Below, piece after piece: positions 26,601-35,115 of a stretch of DNA of 64,000 bases; position 1 is the first letter of the stretch, and each line of letters opens with the position of its first letter. Made by a program: the position numbers and the translations under genes. The stretch is taken from assembly GCA_016218815.1 (NCBI GenBank), contig JACRCX010000131.1, forward strand, positions 53,094 through 117,093. Reading direction: 5' to 3'. This stretch comes from Deltaproteobacteria bacterium (GTDB lineage Bacteria; Myxococcota_A; Polyangia; DRWM01; JAAZOP01). The notes beneath the pieces are model-generated. The model saw nothing but the letters and a program-made list of their open reading frames with translations, was not told the DNA's origin and made no database searches.

Positions 26601-28219
26601 CCGCGGCCTGCTTCGGACCGAGGGAATTCTCGCGCAGAGACGCAGAGACGCAGAGAAGGGTAGGGCGGGGCGAGCCTAACGGCAGGCGCGGCGCGACAGG
26701 GGCGGCGGCTCTCGGCGTTCTCCTGGCCGGGTCGCTTGCCGCTTGCGGGCCGGCGCCGGCGACGCCCTGGCCGGCTCGCGGGGGCGGCACCGTCGTGGCC
26801 ATGCCGTCCGCCTCCTCCCCCGCCGTGACCATCCGCGTGGTCTTCGCTGCGGGCTCCGCCGACGACCCCGCCGGCCGCGAAGGTTTGACGCAGCTGGCGG
26901 TCCGGCTGATGCTCGAGGGCGGGACCGAGTCGCTCTCGTATCCCGAGCTGCTCCGCGCCCTGTTCCCGATGGCCGCCGAGATCTCCTGGAACGTGGATCG
27001 CGACCAGACCCTCGTCTACGCCCGCGTCCCGGCCGCCCTGCTCGACAAGTTCTACCCGCTGCTGCTCGATGTCCTCACCCGCCCGCGCATGGACGCGGAC
27101 GACTTCGAGCGGCTGCGTGCGATCTCCCTGAGCGAGCTGGAGGACGACCTCAAGGTCGGCGACGACGAGGAACTGGGCAAGGAGGCGCTGGAGGCGTTCC
27201 TCTACGAGGGCCACCCCTACGGCCACCCCACCGTCGGCACCGCGGCGGGCCTGGCGGCCATGACGCTGGACGACGTGCGCGCGCATCGCGAGCGCGTCCT
27301 CTGCTCCGGCCGCGTCACGCTCGGCGTCGCCGGCGGCTTTCCCGAAGGTTTCGATGCGCGCGTGGCAAGCGACCTCGCGGCCGGGCTGCCCGCATCCTGT
27401 GCGCCCGTCACGCCTCTTCCGCCCCCTCCGTCCTTCTCCGGCCGCCAGGTGCTGATCGTCGACAAGCCGGGCAACTCGGCGACCGCCATCTCCATCGGCT
27501 TCCCGGAGGCGGTCGTGCGCGGCGACCCCGACTTCCCCGCCCTCGCGCTGGCCCTCGTCCACTTCGGCCAGCACCGGCAGTTCGTCGGCCGCCTGATGCA
27601 GCAGATCCGGGAAAAGCGCGGCTTCAACTACGGCGACTACGCCTACCCCGAGCACTTCGTCCAGGAGGGCTGGGAGCGCTACCCTGCCGTGAACGTCGCT
27701 CGTCGCCAGCAGCTGTTCTCGATCTGGATCCGGCCCGTCGATCCGGGAAACGCACACTTCGTCCTGCGGCTGGCGATGCGCGAGCTGGAAACCTTCGTCG
27801 CCGGCGGCATCCCCGACGCCGACCTGGAGCGCATCCGCACCTTCGCCCTCGGCTACTTCAACCTCTACCGCCAGACCGAGTCCCGCCGGCTGGGCTATGC
27901 CATCGATGACCTGGTCCTCGGCCTCGACAAGCCGTTCCTCGACGGCCTGCTCGACGCGTGGCCGTCGCTCGACGCCGGCGCTGTCCGCCGCGCGGTCGCT
28001 CGCGCGGTCACCTCCGAGAATGTGAAGATCGCCATCGTCGCGCCCGACGGCGCCGCGCTCGCCGACGCCCTGGCCGCCGACGGCCCGTCGCCCGTGGAGT
28101 ATGACACCCCGAAGAGCGACGACATCCTCGCCGAAGACGCCGTGACCGCGACCTTCCCCCTCCGCATCCCCCGCGAGAACATCCGCGTCCTCCCCGTCTC
28201 CAACCTCTTCTCGCGCTGA
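26597..28219 (+). CDS. M16-family protein, inactive partner subunit
   Basis: A 540-residue protein starting at GTG 26597 inside the previous stop (GTGA). The M16 fold is clear, with LTQLAVRLMLEGGTESL at the place of the zinc helix, so His and Glu ligands are missing and the subunit is non-catalytic. Conserved binding features remain (GKEALEAFLYEGHPYGHP; LMQQIREKRGFNYGDYAYP). The first 35 residues are odd: they are translated from the 31-bp CGCAGAGA repeat (EFSRRDAETQRR) before a lipoprotein-type signal (GVLLAGSLAACGP). The native start may once have been further downstream. Confidence 0.85.
   Translation: MTAACFGPREFSRRDAETQRRVGRGEPNGRRGATGAAALGVLLAGSLAACGPAPATPWPARGGGTVVAMPSASSPAVTIRVVFAAGSADDPAGREGLTQLAVRLMLEGGTESLSYPELLRALFPMAAEISWNVDRDQTLVYARVPAALLDKFYPLLLDVLTRPRMDADDFERLRAISLSELEDDLKVGDDEELGKEALEAFLYEGHPYGHPTVGTAAGLAAMTLDDVRAHRERVLCSGRVTLGVAGGFPEGFDARVASDLAAGLPASCAPVTPLPPPPSFSGRQVLIVDKPGNSATAISIGFPEAVVRGDPDFPALALALVHFGQHRQFVGRLMQQIREKRGFNYGDYAYPEHFVQEGWERYPAVNVARRQQLFSIWIRPVDPGNAHFVLRLAMRELETFVAGGIPDADLERIRTFALGYFNLYRQTESRRLGYAIDDLVLGLDKPFLDGLLDAWPSLDAGAVRRAVARAVTSENVKIAIVAPDGAALADALAADGPSPVEYDTPKSDDILAEDAVTATFPLRIPRENIRVLPVSNLFSR
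26624..26654 (+). repeat. 31-bp element embedded in the M16 partner gene
   Basis: Identical to the inverted copy at 25127-25157. It falls within the first codons of the second M16 gene and is translated as FSRRDAETQ, keeping the frame open. It looks like an intergenic element captured into coding sequence. Confidence 0.9.
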
Positions 28220-28274
28220 CCCGCCCCCTCCGGCACGTCCGCTCGTCCGCTCGCCCGCACGTCCGCTCGCCCGT

Positions 28275-29252
28275 CTAGATCGGCCGGATCCCCCCCACCA
28301 TGTGCGGCGCGCCGCTCTTCGGCTCCCGCACCTCGAACTGGAACGCGGGGTGGTACGCCAGGCGCGACGAGTCGTCGCGCACGCGCAGCTCCACCGCCCC
28401 CGGCAGCAGGATCGGCTTCTTGAACGAGGCTTCGACCCACGTCGGCACGCCGAACGGCCGGTCGCTCTCGATTTCGGACAGCGTCCGGGCCAACGTCCAC
28501 ATGCCGTGCGCGATGGGCCGCTTGTAGCCGACGGGGCGCGCGGTCCACCAGGTGAGGTGGTGGGGGTTCCAGTCGTCGGAGGCCGCGGCGTAGCGCCGTC
28601 CCGTGTTCTCGGGCGCGTCGATGCGCGTCGTCCGGAAGCCGTCGTCGACCTCGGGCGCCGTCGCGGCCCGTTGGCCACGCTCCTTGCGGCCTCGGGTCGC
28701 GGCGTTGCGACTCAGGATGGTCATCACTCCGCGCCAGGCCAGCTCGCCCGCGGCGGTCACCTCGAGCGAGAAATCCGTCTCGTAGCCCTTGTCGGTCTGC
28801 CGCACCTCGGCCAGTCGGGTCAGCAGGTCGAGCGTCTCGTCCGTTCGGATCGGCCGGTACTGCTCGATGCCCTGCCGCATGTGGATCAGGCCGAACGGGC
28901 TGAACGGGAATGCCGGGCACAGCACCGCCTCCGCCATCAGTCCCAGGAAGAGGCACTCGGGGTAGCTCAGCGGCAGGTGCTCCGCCGGCGTCTGGACCCC
29001 GCAGACCGCGCGGAACTTCGCCACCCGCTCCGGATCGGGCCGCACCCCGTGCACCGCGACCTCGATCGGCGCCAGCGCCGCCTCGCGCTTCGCGTCCAGC
29101 GCACCTTGCGACCGCCCGAACGCCGCGATCGCCGCCCGCGCGAAGATCTCCGCCGTCCGCGGCAGCCGCCGCGGCTCCAGCCGCACGGGCATCCCCCGCA
29201 GCGCCAGCACCCGCGCCTCCCCCTCGGCCTTCGCCGCTTCCTGCTGCGTCAT
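28275..29252 (-). CDS. MaoC-like acyl dehydratase
   Basis: A 325-residue protein from ATG 29252. It has two hot-dog folds in tandem. The C-terminal one carries the hydratase-2 motif YAAASDDWNPHHLTWWTARP and KRPIAHGMWTLA, with the catalytic Asp and His of the DxNPxH pattern. The N-terminal half (residues 30-190, with LPLSYPECLFLGLMAEAVL) is the degenerate repeat. It probably hydrates or dehydrates enoyl-CoA or a polyketide-type thioester in the cytoplasm. The neighbouring genes give no pathway. GGAGG lies upstream of the start. Confidence 0.85.
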   Translation of the reverse strand: MTQQEAAKAEGEARVLALRGMPVRLEPRRLPRTAEIFARAAIAAFGRSQGALDAKREAALAPIEVAVHGVRPDPERVAKFRAVCGVQTPAEHLPLSYPECLFLGLMAEAVLCPAFPFSPFGLIHMRQGIEQYRPIRTDETLDLLTRLAEVRQTDKGYETDFSLEVTAAGELAWRGVMTILSRNAATRGRKERGQRAATAPEVDDGFRTTRIDAPENTGRRYAAASDDWNPHHLTWWTARPVGYKRPIAHGMWTLARTLSEIESDRPFGVPTWVEASFKKPILLPGAVELRVRDDSSRLAYHPAFQFEVREPKSGAPHMVGGIRPI

Positions 29253-29350
29253 CGTCCGTCCTCCTGGGAGGGGAGGGTGCATCGGGAGGGGAGCGGGGTC
29301 AAGGGAGAGGACTGGAGAGGGGGGGAAGGGCGCGGACACCGGATTCACCA

Positions 29351-29384
29351 CTGAGACGCTGAGGGCGCTGAGACGAACGCTGAG
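29351..29384 (+). repeat. 34-bp CTGAGACGCTGAG element, copy 1
   Basis: Words of CTGAGACG/CTGAGGGCG recur here. The 34 bases match the copy at 34993-35026 in inverted orientation with one mismatch. The remaining intergenic DNA 29253-29683 shows no certain gene; a minus-strand frame ending near 29414 (EVRSFVLSGDRPLFYP) has protein-like composition but no start or partner that I can support. Confidence 0.85.
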
Positions 29385-29614
29385 GCAGGGGAAGCGCAGG
29401 CGGGAGCGACCCCCTATGGAGGTTCGGGGTGTCGATGCCGTGACGCGGCGAGACGCCGCGCCACGGACTCCTCCGCCGCCGGGTAGAACAGTGGCCGGTC
29501 TCCAGACAGGACGAACGAGCGAACCTCGCGGTCAGCTGGGCCCGTTGTGCGGCGCCCCGAAGGCCCTGAGCCTTGCCTGCACCCTCTTCGCTCCATGCCC
29601 GCAGCCGGACTTCG

Positions 29615-29628
29615 CATCGTGGTATGCT
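29615..29628 (+). promoter_or_regulatory. Possible extended -10 promoter for the AAA/DUF4435 operon
   Basis: TGGTATGCT resembles an extended -10 box (TGN followed by TATGCT) about 55 nt before the AAA ATPase start. No good -35 hexamer is present, which is allowed with an extended -10. This is a visual match only. Confidence 0.25.
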
Positions 29629-29683
29629 CGATATGGTGGTGTGCCGGGGTGCTCCGAGCTCCGGCCGGCGGGGAGACTCCGCG

Positions 29684-30820
29684 ATGCGACTAAAGCGACT
29701 CGAATTGTACGACGTACGCTGCTTCCGCGGCCGTCACGTCTTCGACTTCACGGATCCGTCGACCGGCATGCCGCGCGATCGCATCGTACTCATCGGCAGC
29801 AACGGCTCGGGCAAGACGACGCTGATCGAGGTCATTGCCGGCTTGCTCGACATGGCATCGAGCGGTGGGGCGCGACCGGAGATCCTAGGGCAGGTGGGTC
29901 TTGCGGCGCTGACGCTGGAACTCGGGCCCGGCGATGCCGGTTGGTCCCTCGATGGAACGCCCGGCCCTGCCCAGGGGACCGGCGCAGCATCGGTGTCGCA
30001 CGAGTTGATGATCGCATTCGGTCTCCAGCGGTGCTTCGAACGTTCGGATGCACCGATTCCGACGAAGGCGGGCCGACTCCGGGTGTTCGTCCAGCATGAC
30101 GGCCATGAGAAGTGGGAAATGAGAGGCCCGGCTGCGAGGTTCCCGGACCAGACGCAAGCCATGGCAGCGGGTAGACTCCCCATGGCCGGCGGCTACCTCT
30201 ACTTCCCCAGCGACCGCGTGTTGCGGTCCCGCGCCGGCGGCCCGATCGCCGCCCCGCCCCCGGACCAGCGATGGGGCGTCCGGTTCGCTTCGACGGATCG
30301 CTGGGAAGGTTCGCTCGAACAGCATTGGGTCTGGCTCAACTACCTCGACCTCGAACGCGCCCAGCGTGGCGAATCGGCGGCCGGCCTGCCCGATTCGATC
30401 GCGCTGCTGCAGCAGGCGCTGGGCCCCGGCCGGCGGGTATCCGTCCGCGAGGGGCGCATTCGGGTGACGACTCCCTGGCTGGAAGCCGAAGGCCGTCCGG
30501 GCGACGTGCTCCTCGACGAGCTGCCTTCCGGCGAGCGGCAGTGCGCCATCCTGTTCGGAGAGATCGCGCGTCGTCGCCGGCCGGGCGCCGTCCTGCTGAT
30601 CGACGAACCGGAGATCAGCCTGCATGCCACCCTGCAGCGGCACCTGCTGGGCAGCCTGCGTGACCTGTCCCGATCCCTGGACATGCAGGTGGTGCTGGCA
30701 ACGCACTCGGCGGAGATCGTTCGGTCCGTCACCCCGGCCGACGTACTCAGCCTCGACTACCCGGACCACCAGTTTCCCGGTCTCGCGGCGGCGGATGGCC
30801 TGGACGAGCCGACACGATGA
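29684..30820 (+). CDS. AAA ATPase of a PARIS-like (AriA) anti-phage pair
   Basis: A 378-residue ABC/OLD-type ATPase. MRLKRLELYDVRCFRG is the typical RecF/OLD N-terminus. Walker A is IGSNGSGKTTL near residue 45, an ABC-like signature is LPSGERQ near residue 285, Walker B with catalytic Glu is AVLLIDEPEISLH near 305, and the switch His is in LATHSAEIV near 345. No coiled-coil hook is seen. ATG 29684 follows a GGGGAG site. It overlaps by 4 nt (ATGA) a DUF4435 gene, which is the AriA-AriB gene order of the PARIS phage-defence system. AriA senses phage anti-restriction proteins and releases AriB. Confidence 0.8.
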   Translation: MRLKRLELYDVRCFRGRHVFDFTDPSTGMPRDRIVLIGSNGSGKTTLIEVIAGLLDMASSGGARPEILGQVGLAALTLELGPGDAGWSLDGTPGPAQGTGAASVSHELMIAFGLQRCFERSDAPIPTKAGRLRVFVQHDGHEKWEMRGPAARFPDQTQAMAAGRLPMAGGYLYFPSDRVLRSRAGGPIAAPPPDQRWGVRFASTDRWEGSLEQHWVWLNYLDLERAQRGESAAGLPDSIALLQQALGPGRRVSVREGRIRVTTPWLEAEGRPGDVLLDELPSGERQCAILFGEIARRRRPGAVLLIDEPEISLHATLQRHLLGSLRDLSRSLDMQVVLATHSAEIVRSVTPADVLSLDYPDHQFPGLAAADGLDEPTR

Positions 30821-31692
30821 CGGCGCCGGCGGGCTTCGACGAGCTCGAGCTGGCGCTTCGCGGCGGCTCGGGCGTCGCCATCATCTGCGAGGGCGAAACC
30901 TACCGCCAGGACGAGGCCGTATTCCGTCGCTGGTTCGAGCGCCGCGCGCGGGAGGTTACGTTCCACGCACAGAACGGCTGGCGGCGCGTTGTACACGCCG
31001 TCGAGCAGCTCCGCCGCCTCGCGGCGCCTGTTCCGGTCTACGGTATTGTCGATCGCGATTTCGCCCCCGACGCCGAGCTGGAACGGCAGCACGCAGCCGA
31101 GTTCCGCGGGCCAGTGTTCCGTCTCCCGCGGTGCACCATCGAGAACTACTTGCTCGAACCGGCAGGATGGCACGAGGTCGTTCGCGCCCTGCACGTTCGG
31201 GAGCCACAGCTCCCGACCGGCTGGGACTCGCTCCCTGCCGTGAGCGAACGGCTCTCCGAGGCGTACCGCGCGTCCGTGCCCGTCGCTGCTCACAATTGGA
31301 CCGTCCACGTGCTCCGTGAGCGTTTCGAGCGACAGGCGGGATTCTGCGACACCGAGTACCTTCGCCATTCCGGTGTTGCCGAACAAGTCGATCTGGGTGC
31401 ACGTCTTGCGGCATGGGCCGGGGGGTTCGGGGCCGCGGACGAGGCGCGAGCCGAATTCGCCGGGCGGCGCGACCTCCTCGTAGGCCTCGCCGATCCTGTC
31501 CGACTGTCCACGTACGTGTCCGGTAAGCTGGTTCTGCAACGGGTCCAACAGGATGTCCCCATTGCCGCCGGTCGGCGCCGGCCGGCCGTCGACGAGCTCG
31601 TCGACCGATACCTCGACAAGCGTCCCGAGCCTCCGGAGGAGATCCTCGGTCTCGTCGCTCGAATCCTTGCGGTCGCCCACCACACGGCCTAG
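30817..31692 (+). CDS. DUF4435 TOPRIM-like effector of a PARIS-like (AriB) pair
   Basis: A 291-residue protein. The TOPRIM-like core is seen as VAIICEGETYRQDEAVFRRWF near residue 22, with the conserved acidic Glu, and PVYGIVDRDFAPD near residue 75, with the DxD. RLPRCTIENYLLEP is the conserved DUF4435 motif. In PARIS the AriB protein becomes a nuclease, reported to cut tRNA, after release from AriA. Start overlap with the ATPase supports co-translation. A non-defence OLD-like pair is the alternative, but AAA plus DUF4435 is the diagnostic pairing. Confidence 0.78.
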   Translation: MTAPAGFDELELALRGGSGVAIICEGETYRQDEAVFRRWFERRAREVTFHAQNGWRRVVHAVEQLRRLAAPVPVYGIVDRDFAPDAELERQHAAEFRGPVFRLPRCTIENYLLEPAGWHEVVRALHVREPQLPTGWDSLPAVSERLSEAYRASVPVAAHNWTVHVLRERFERQAGFCDTEYLRHSGVAEQVDLGARLAAWAGGFGAADEARAEFAGRRDLLVGLADPVRLSTYVSGKLVLQRVQQDVPIAAGRRRPAVDELVDRYLDKRPEPPEEILGLVARILAVAHHTA

Positions 31693-31785
31693 GCGCGTCC
31701 ACAGCGCGCCTGCGAAAGCCCATCGTCTCGCGTCGTCTCCTCAGGCTCCCCATCACATGCCCCCGAGTGGTAACCTCGAGTCGGG

Positions 31786-33522
31786 ATGTCGGGCCGTCGC
31801 GACGGTTGCGGGATAGTGGGAGCGCGGTTCCGCCGCGCGCCGGCAGTCGTCGCCGCATTCTTGCTCGTGGCGGACTGCCGGGGCCCGAACGGCCCCGCCG
31901 AGGCTCCGGATCGCATGGCGCCGCCGGCGCCGGTCATCGATGGCGCCCCGACTGCCGACGCCGTCATCGCCACGGACTCGGCCCAGGCCCAGAGCGAGGG
32001 AGCGGCGCCGCCCACCCCGGACTTCGCGACCGCGCGCGCGTACGCCGATCGGGCCGTGGAGGACGAGCTGCAGCGCGTCGCAAGGCTGGAGTCGCTGCTG
32101 CGCGCTTCGGCCGATCTGCCGGAGCTCCGCGACTTGCTGCGCGCGCGGCCATTGCTGCTGAACCCCAGCCTGTACCGGCCGCTCGCACGACTCGAACTCC
32201 GCGACTGGGCCGTACGCCGGCTTCGCGAACGCCCCTGCCCGCCCTCGGCCGAGGAATTCGGCCTCGACTGCCGGCGGCCGACAGACGTGCCCCATGCCGA
32301 CCCCGCGCCGCCGACGGAACCCGAGCACGCCCCTCTGTGCGCCGACGCCCGCTGCAGCCGAATCGACCCGGAAGAGCTCCTCAAACGACTGCCCGCCCGC
32401 CACAGGTGGCCGTTCGATCCGGCCGCCTCCAGCGCGCAAGCGTCGCCGTGCCTGGCCGCACTTTCCCGACGGTTCGACGAGTCGTGGGACTCCATCGTCC
32501 GCGCCCAGTTTCCCCGGATTCGCAAAGCCATGGCGGAAGCCGACGCGCAGGAGCGCGCGACGCCGCGGTTCGTGAACTGCCGTGACGAACCAGGTCTCTC
32601 CGGGTGGCCCCATTGTGCGCGGTTGCGCGACCGCTGGAGCGAAGAGGCGCGGGTCGCCGCGGGAAAGGTGGAACTGGAGAGGACGCGCGACGAGGCCATC
32701 GCGGCGCTCGGTCCCCTCGATTCAACCGTCGCCGGACTTCCCGAGTGCGCCGAAGCCGCGGCGCTGCTCCGGTCCGACCCGCCGGACGAACTCGGGCCTT
32801 CCCTCGCCTACCACGCCGCATCCGCAACGCTTCAGTTCGCCTGGCGCGAGTTGCAGGACGTCTTGCCTCGGGACTACGTCGTTCTGGAGCTGGTCGACCC
32901 GGTCACCGGCCACTTGTGGGGGGCGCTCCAGGACCAGGGCGAGATGGGCCACGATCCGTATCGGGATTCCGCCGCTTCCGACCTCCTCGCCGACCTCGAC
33001 TGTCCGGGACGTCGCGACGACGTCGCCGCATCGCTCGCCGCAGGCTCGATCCTTCACGCCGTCATTCCCGCGTCGACGCACTGCTCAGGGTGCCGCTGCG
33101 AGGAGTGGACGACCCACTTACTGGCAATGACCATCAGGTCCGACGACGGCGCGACGCCCGCGGTCCTCCTGCTGCGCGCGGCAATCCGCGCAACCAAGGA
33201 CCCCACCGCACGCGCTCCGTCAGGCTACTGGCTGGCCGGTTCGGACGACGACACGGTGCTGGTCGACGCACGAGGCCCGCGCCCCGCCCCGCCCGGCGCC
33301 CCACTGTCCGCCGTCATCCACGTCGCCACGTACGCCGACGCGGGGGCGGATCCCGCCAGCGCACCCCCCGACGTCAGCGCCGCCGTGCGCCTGGAGTTCG
33401 ACGGCGTCTCGCTGCCGGGGTGGCTTCGTGCCGCCCATGCCGCCGCCGAGCCCGTCGCCCCCGGCGATCCGCTCCGCTGCGGAACCCTCCGCTTCTTCGC
33501 CCCCGCCCGTCCCCTTCCCTGA
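31786..33522 (+). CDS. Secreted protein of unknown function
   Basis: A 578-residue protein. The N-terminus looks like a signal peptide (APAVVAAFLLVADC) followed by a Pro/Ala-rich linker to about residue 75, so it may be a lipoprotein anchored at that Cys, although Asp before the Cys is unusual. The body is helical with scattered cysteines (CADARCSRIDPEELL, CSGCRCEEW). It then has a beta-rich C-terminus with an RLEFDGVSLPGWLR segment. No family is recognised. It has a strong coding signature and no operon partner. Confidence 0.6.
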   Translation: MSGRRDGCGIVGARFRRAPAVVAAFLLVADCRGPNGPAEAPDRMAPPAPVIDGAPTADAVIATDSAQAQSEGAAPPTPDFATARAYADRAVEDELQRVARLESLLRASADLPELRDLLRARPLLLNPSLYRPLARLELRDWAVRRLRERPCPPSAEEFGLDCRRPTDVPHADPAPPTEPEHAPLCADARCSRIDPEELLKRLPARHRWPFDPAASSAQASPCLAALSRRFDESWDSIVRAQFPRIRKAMAEADAQERATPRFVNCRDEPGLSGWPHCARLRDRWSEEARVAAGKVELERTRDEAIAALGPLDSTVAGLPECAEAAALLRSDPPDELGPSLAYHAASATLQFAWRELQDVLPRDYVVLELVDPVTGHLWGALQDQGEMGHDPYRDSAASDLLADLDCPGRRDDVAASLAAGSILHAVIPASTHCSGCRCEEWTTHLLAMTIRSDDGATPAVLLLRAAIRATKDPTARAPSGYWLAGSDDDTVLVDARGPRPAPPGAPLSAVIHVATYADAGADPASAPPDVSAAVRLEFDGVSLPGWLRAAHAAAEPVAPGDPLRCGTLRFFAPARPLP

Positions 33523-33535
33523 CCCGCCCCCCCGC

Positions 33536-33590
33536 CCCGGTCCGGACCAACAACTCCACCCAATTGACCCACCAACAACCAACAACTTCC
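33536..33590 (+). repeat. CCGGACCAACAACT element, copy 1
   Basis: TCCGGACCAACAACTCCACC is followed by GACCCACCAACAACCAACAA. The approximate consensus is two CAACAACT words separated by a short GC segment and CCCACC. It lies between the secreted-protein gene and pfk. Copies elsewhere lie at 37316, 41886, 41938 and 63805, all in plus orientation. Confidence 0.85.
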
Positions 33591-33669
33591 TCTCCCCACC
33601 TCTCCGCCCCCACCTCCCCACCTCTCCCCCACTTCCCTCCCCGCCCTCTCCCGTGGAACACTCCCCCCC

Positions 33670-34959
33670 ATGACGCAGGACCTCGACCTCCGCATCCCCG
33701 TGCTCGGCCCCGCCGCGTTCGATTCGCCGCTCGGCCTGTCGACGGTCGCCGGCGACAACATCGCCGACTACACCGCCGACGACGCCTGCGTCGTGCTGGA
33801 CCTGGGCGGCAAGACGCTCGGTCCCGTCTTCGAGCGCGCGGGCGCCCGCGCGAAGCTCTTCTTCGACGGCTCGCGCGTCACCGCCGGGATCGTGAGCTGC
33901 GGCGGCCTGTGCCCCGGCATGAACAACGTCATCCGCGCCCTCGTGCTGCAGCTCCGGCACACCTACGGCGTCCGTCGCGTCCTCGGCTTCCGCTACGGCT
34001 TCCTCGGCCTCACCCCCGGCGGGCCGGCCCCCCTCGAGCTGACCCCGGACTGCGTCGACGAGATCCACCTCCAGGGCGGCACCATCCTCGGCTCCTCGCG
34101 CGGCCCGCAGCCTCCCGCGGTCATGGTCGACACCCTGGAGCGCCTGAAGGTCGACGTCCTGTTCTGCATCGGCGGCGACGGCACGCTACGCGGCGCCGTG
34201 GCGCTGTCGGACGAGCTCCGCAAGCGGGGCCGCCCGATTGCGATCGTCGGCGTGCCCAAGACGATCGACAACGACGTGCCGTTCATCGAGCGCACGTTCG
34301 GCTTCGAGACTGCCGTGGCGGAAGCGACCCGCGCCATCACCGCCGCGCACGTCGAGGCCTGCGGGGCGCCCAACGGCGTCGGCATCGTGCGCCTCATGGG
34401 CCGGAACTCGGGCTTCATCGCCGCCTCCGCGACCCTGGCCTCGGGCGAGGCCGACCTCTGCCTTGTCCCCGAGCTGCCGTTCCACCTCGACGGCCCGCGC
34501 GGCGTGCTCGCGTTCCTCCGCGCGCGCCTCCGCGAGCGTGGCCATGCCGTCGTCGTCGCCGCCGAGGGCGCCGGACAGGAGCTCGTGGAGGCCGGCGCCG
34601 CGAAGGACGCCTCCGGCAACGCGAAGCTCGGCGACATCGGCACCTTCCTGCGCGACGCCGTCGCCCGCGGCCTGGGCGACCTCGACGTCAACGTCAAGTA
34701 CATCGATCCCAGCTACATCGTCCGTGCGGCGGCGGCCAATCCCGCCGACGCCATCTTCTGCGGCCGCCTCGCCGAGAACGCCGTGCACGCCGCCATGGCC
34801 GGCAAGACCGCGATGGTCGTCGGCCTCTGGGGCGGCCTGTTCACCCACGTCCCCCTCGCTGCCGCCACGTCGGGCCGCAACGTCATCTCCACCGACAGCG
34901 CCTTCTGGCGCAGCGTTGTCGAATCCACCGGCCAACCCTCCCTCCTGGCCAATTCGTAG
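33670..34959 (+). CDS. pfkA: 6-phosphofructokinase, group with GGDGT and PKTIDND
   Basis: A 429-residue protein. Landmarks: GIVSCGGLCPGMNNVIRALV (nucleotide loop), LFCIGGDGTLRGA, VGVPKTIDNDVPFIERTFGFETAV with the catalytic Asp of TIDND, and GIVRLMGRNSGFIAASA, the fructose-6-phosphate site. The Gly in GGDG favours ATP over pyrophosphate, while Lys in PKTIDND is shared with PPi-dependent enzymes. This combination is typical of the long ATP-PFK group found in spirochaetes, actinobacteria and plants. The enzyme commits sugar to glycolysis. The N-terminal 70 residues are the usual extension. Confidence 0.93.
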   Translation: MTQDLDLRIPVLGPAAFDSPLGLSTVAGDNIADYTADDACVVLDLGGKTLGPVFERAGARAKLFFDGSRVTAGIVSCGGLCPGMNNVIRALVLQLRHTYGVRRVLGFRYGFLGLTPGGPAPLELTPDCVDEIHLQGGTILGSSRGPQPPAVMVDTLERLKVDVLFCIGGDGTLRGAVALSDELRKRGRPIAIVGVPKTIDNDVPFIERTFGFETAVAEATRAITAAHVEACGAPNGVGIVRLMGRNSGFIAASATLASGEADLCLVPELPFHLDGPRGVLAFLRARLRERGHAVVVAAEGAGQELVEAGAAKDASGNAKLGDIGTFLRDAVARGLGDLDVNVKYIDPSYIVRAAAANPADAIFCGRLAENAVHAAMAGKTAMVVGLWGGLFTHVPLAAATSGRNVISTDSAFWRSVVESTGQPSLLANS

Positions 34960-34992
34960 CCTCCCTCCCGACAGTTCTCCCCCCTTTGTCTT

Positions 34993-35026
34993 CTCAGCGT
35001 TCCTCTCAGCGCCCTCAGCGTCTCAG
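34993..35026 (-). repeat. 34-bp CTGAGACGCTGAG element, copy 2
   Basis: Matches 29351-29384 in inverted orientation at 33 of 34 bases. It lies in the pfk-transporter gap just before a CCCTCC-rich run and the transporter ribosome site. Confidence 0.85.
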
Positions 35027-35115
35027 CGGTAAGTCGGATCTCCCTCCCTTTCTCCCCTCCCTCCCTCCCTCCCCTCCCTCCCACCCGTGCTACTCTCCCT
35101 CCCCCGGAGGTGACC

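Noticed and set aside
33031..33540. Rho-independent terminators at gene ends
   Set aside because: I found no GC stem followed by a T-run at convincing positions anywhere in the window. Terminators here must be of another type or not recognisable by eye.
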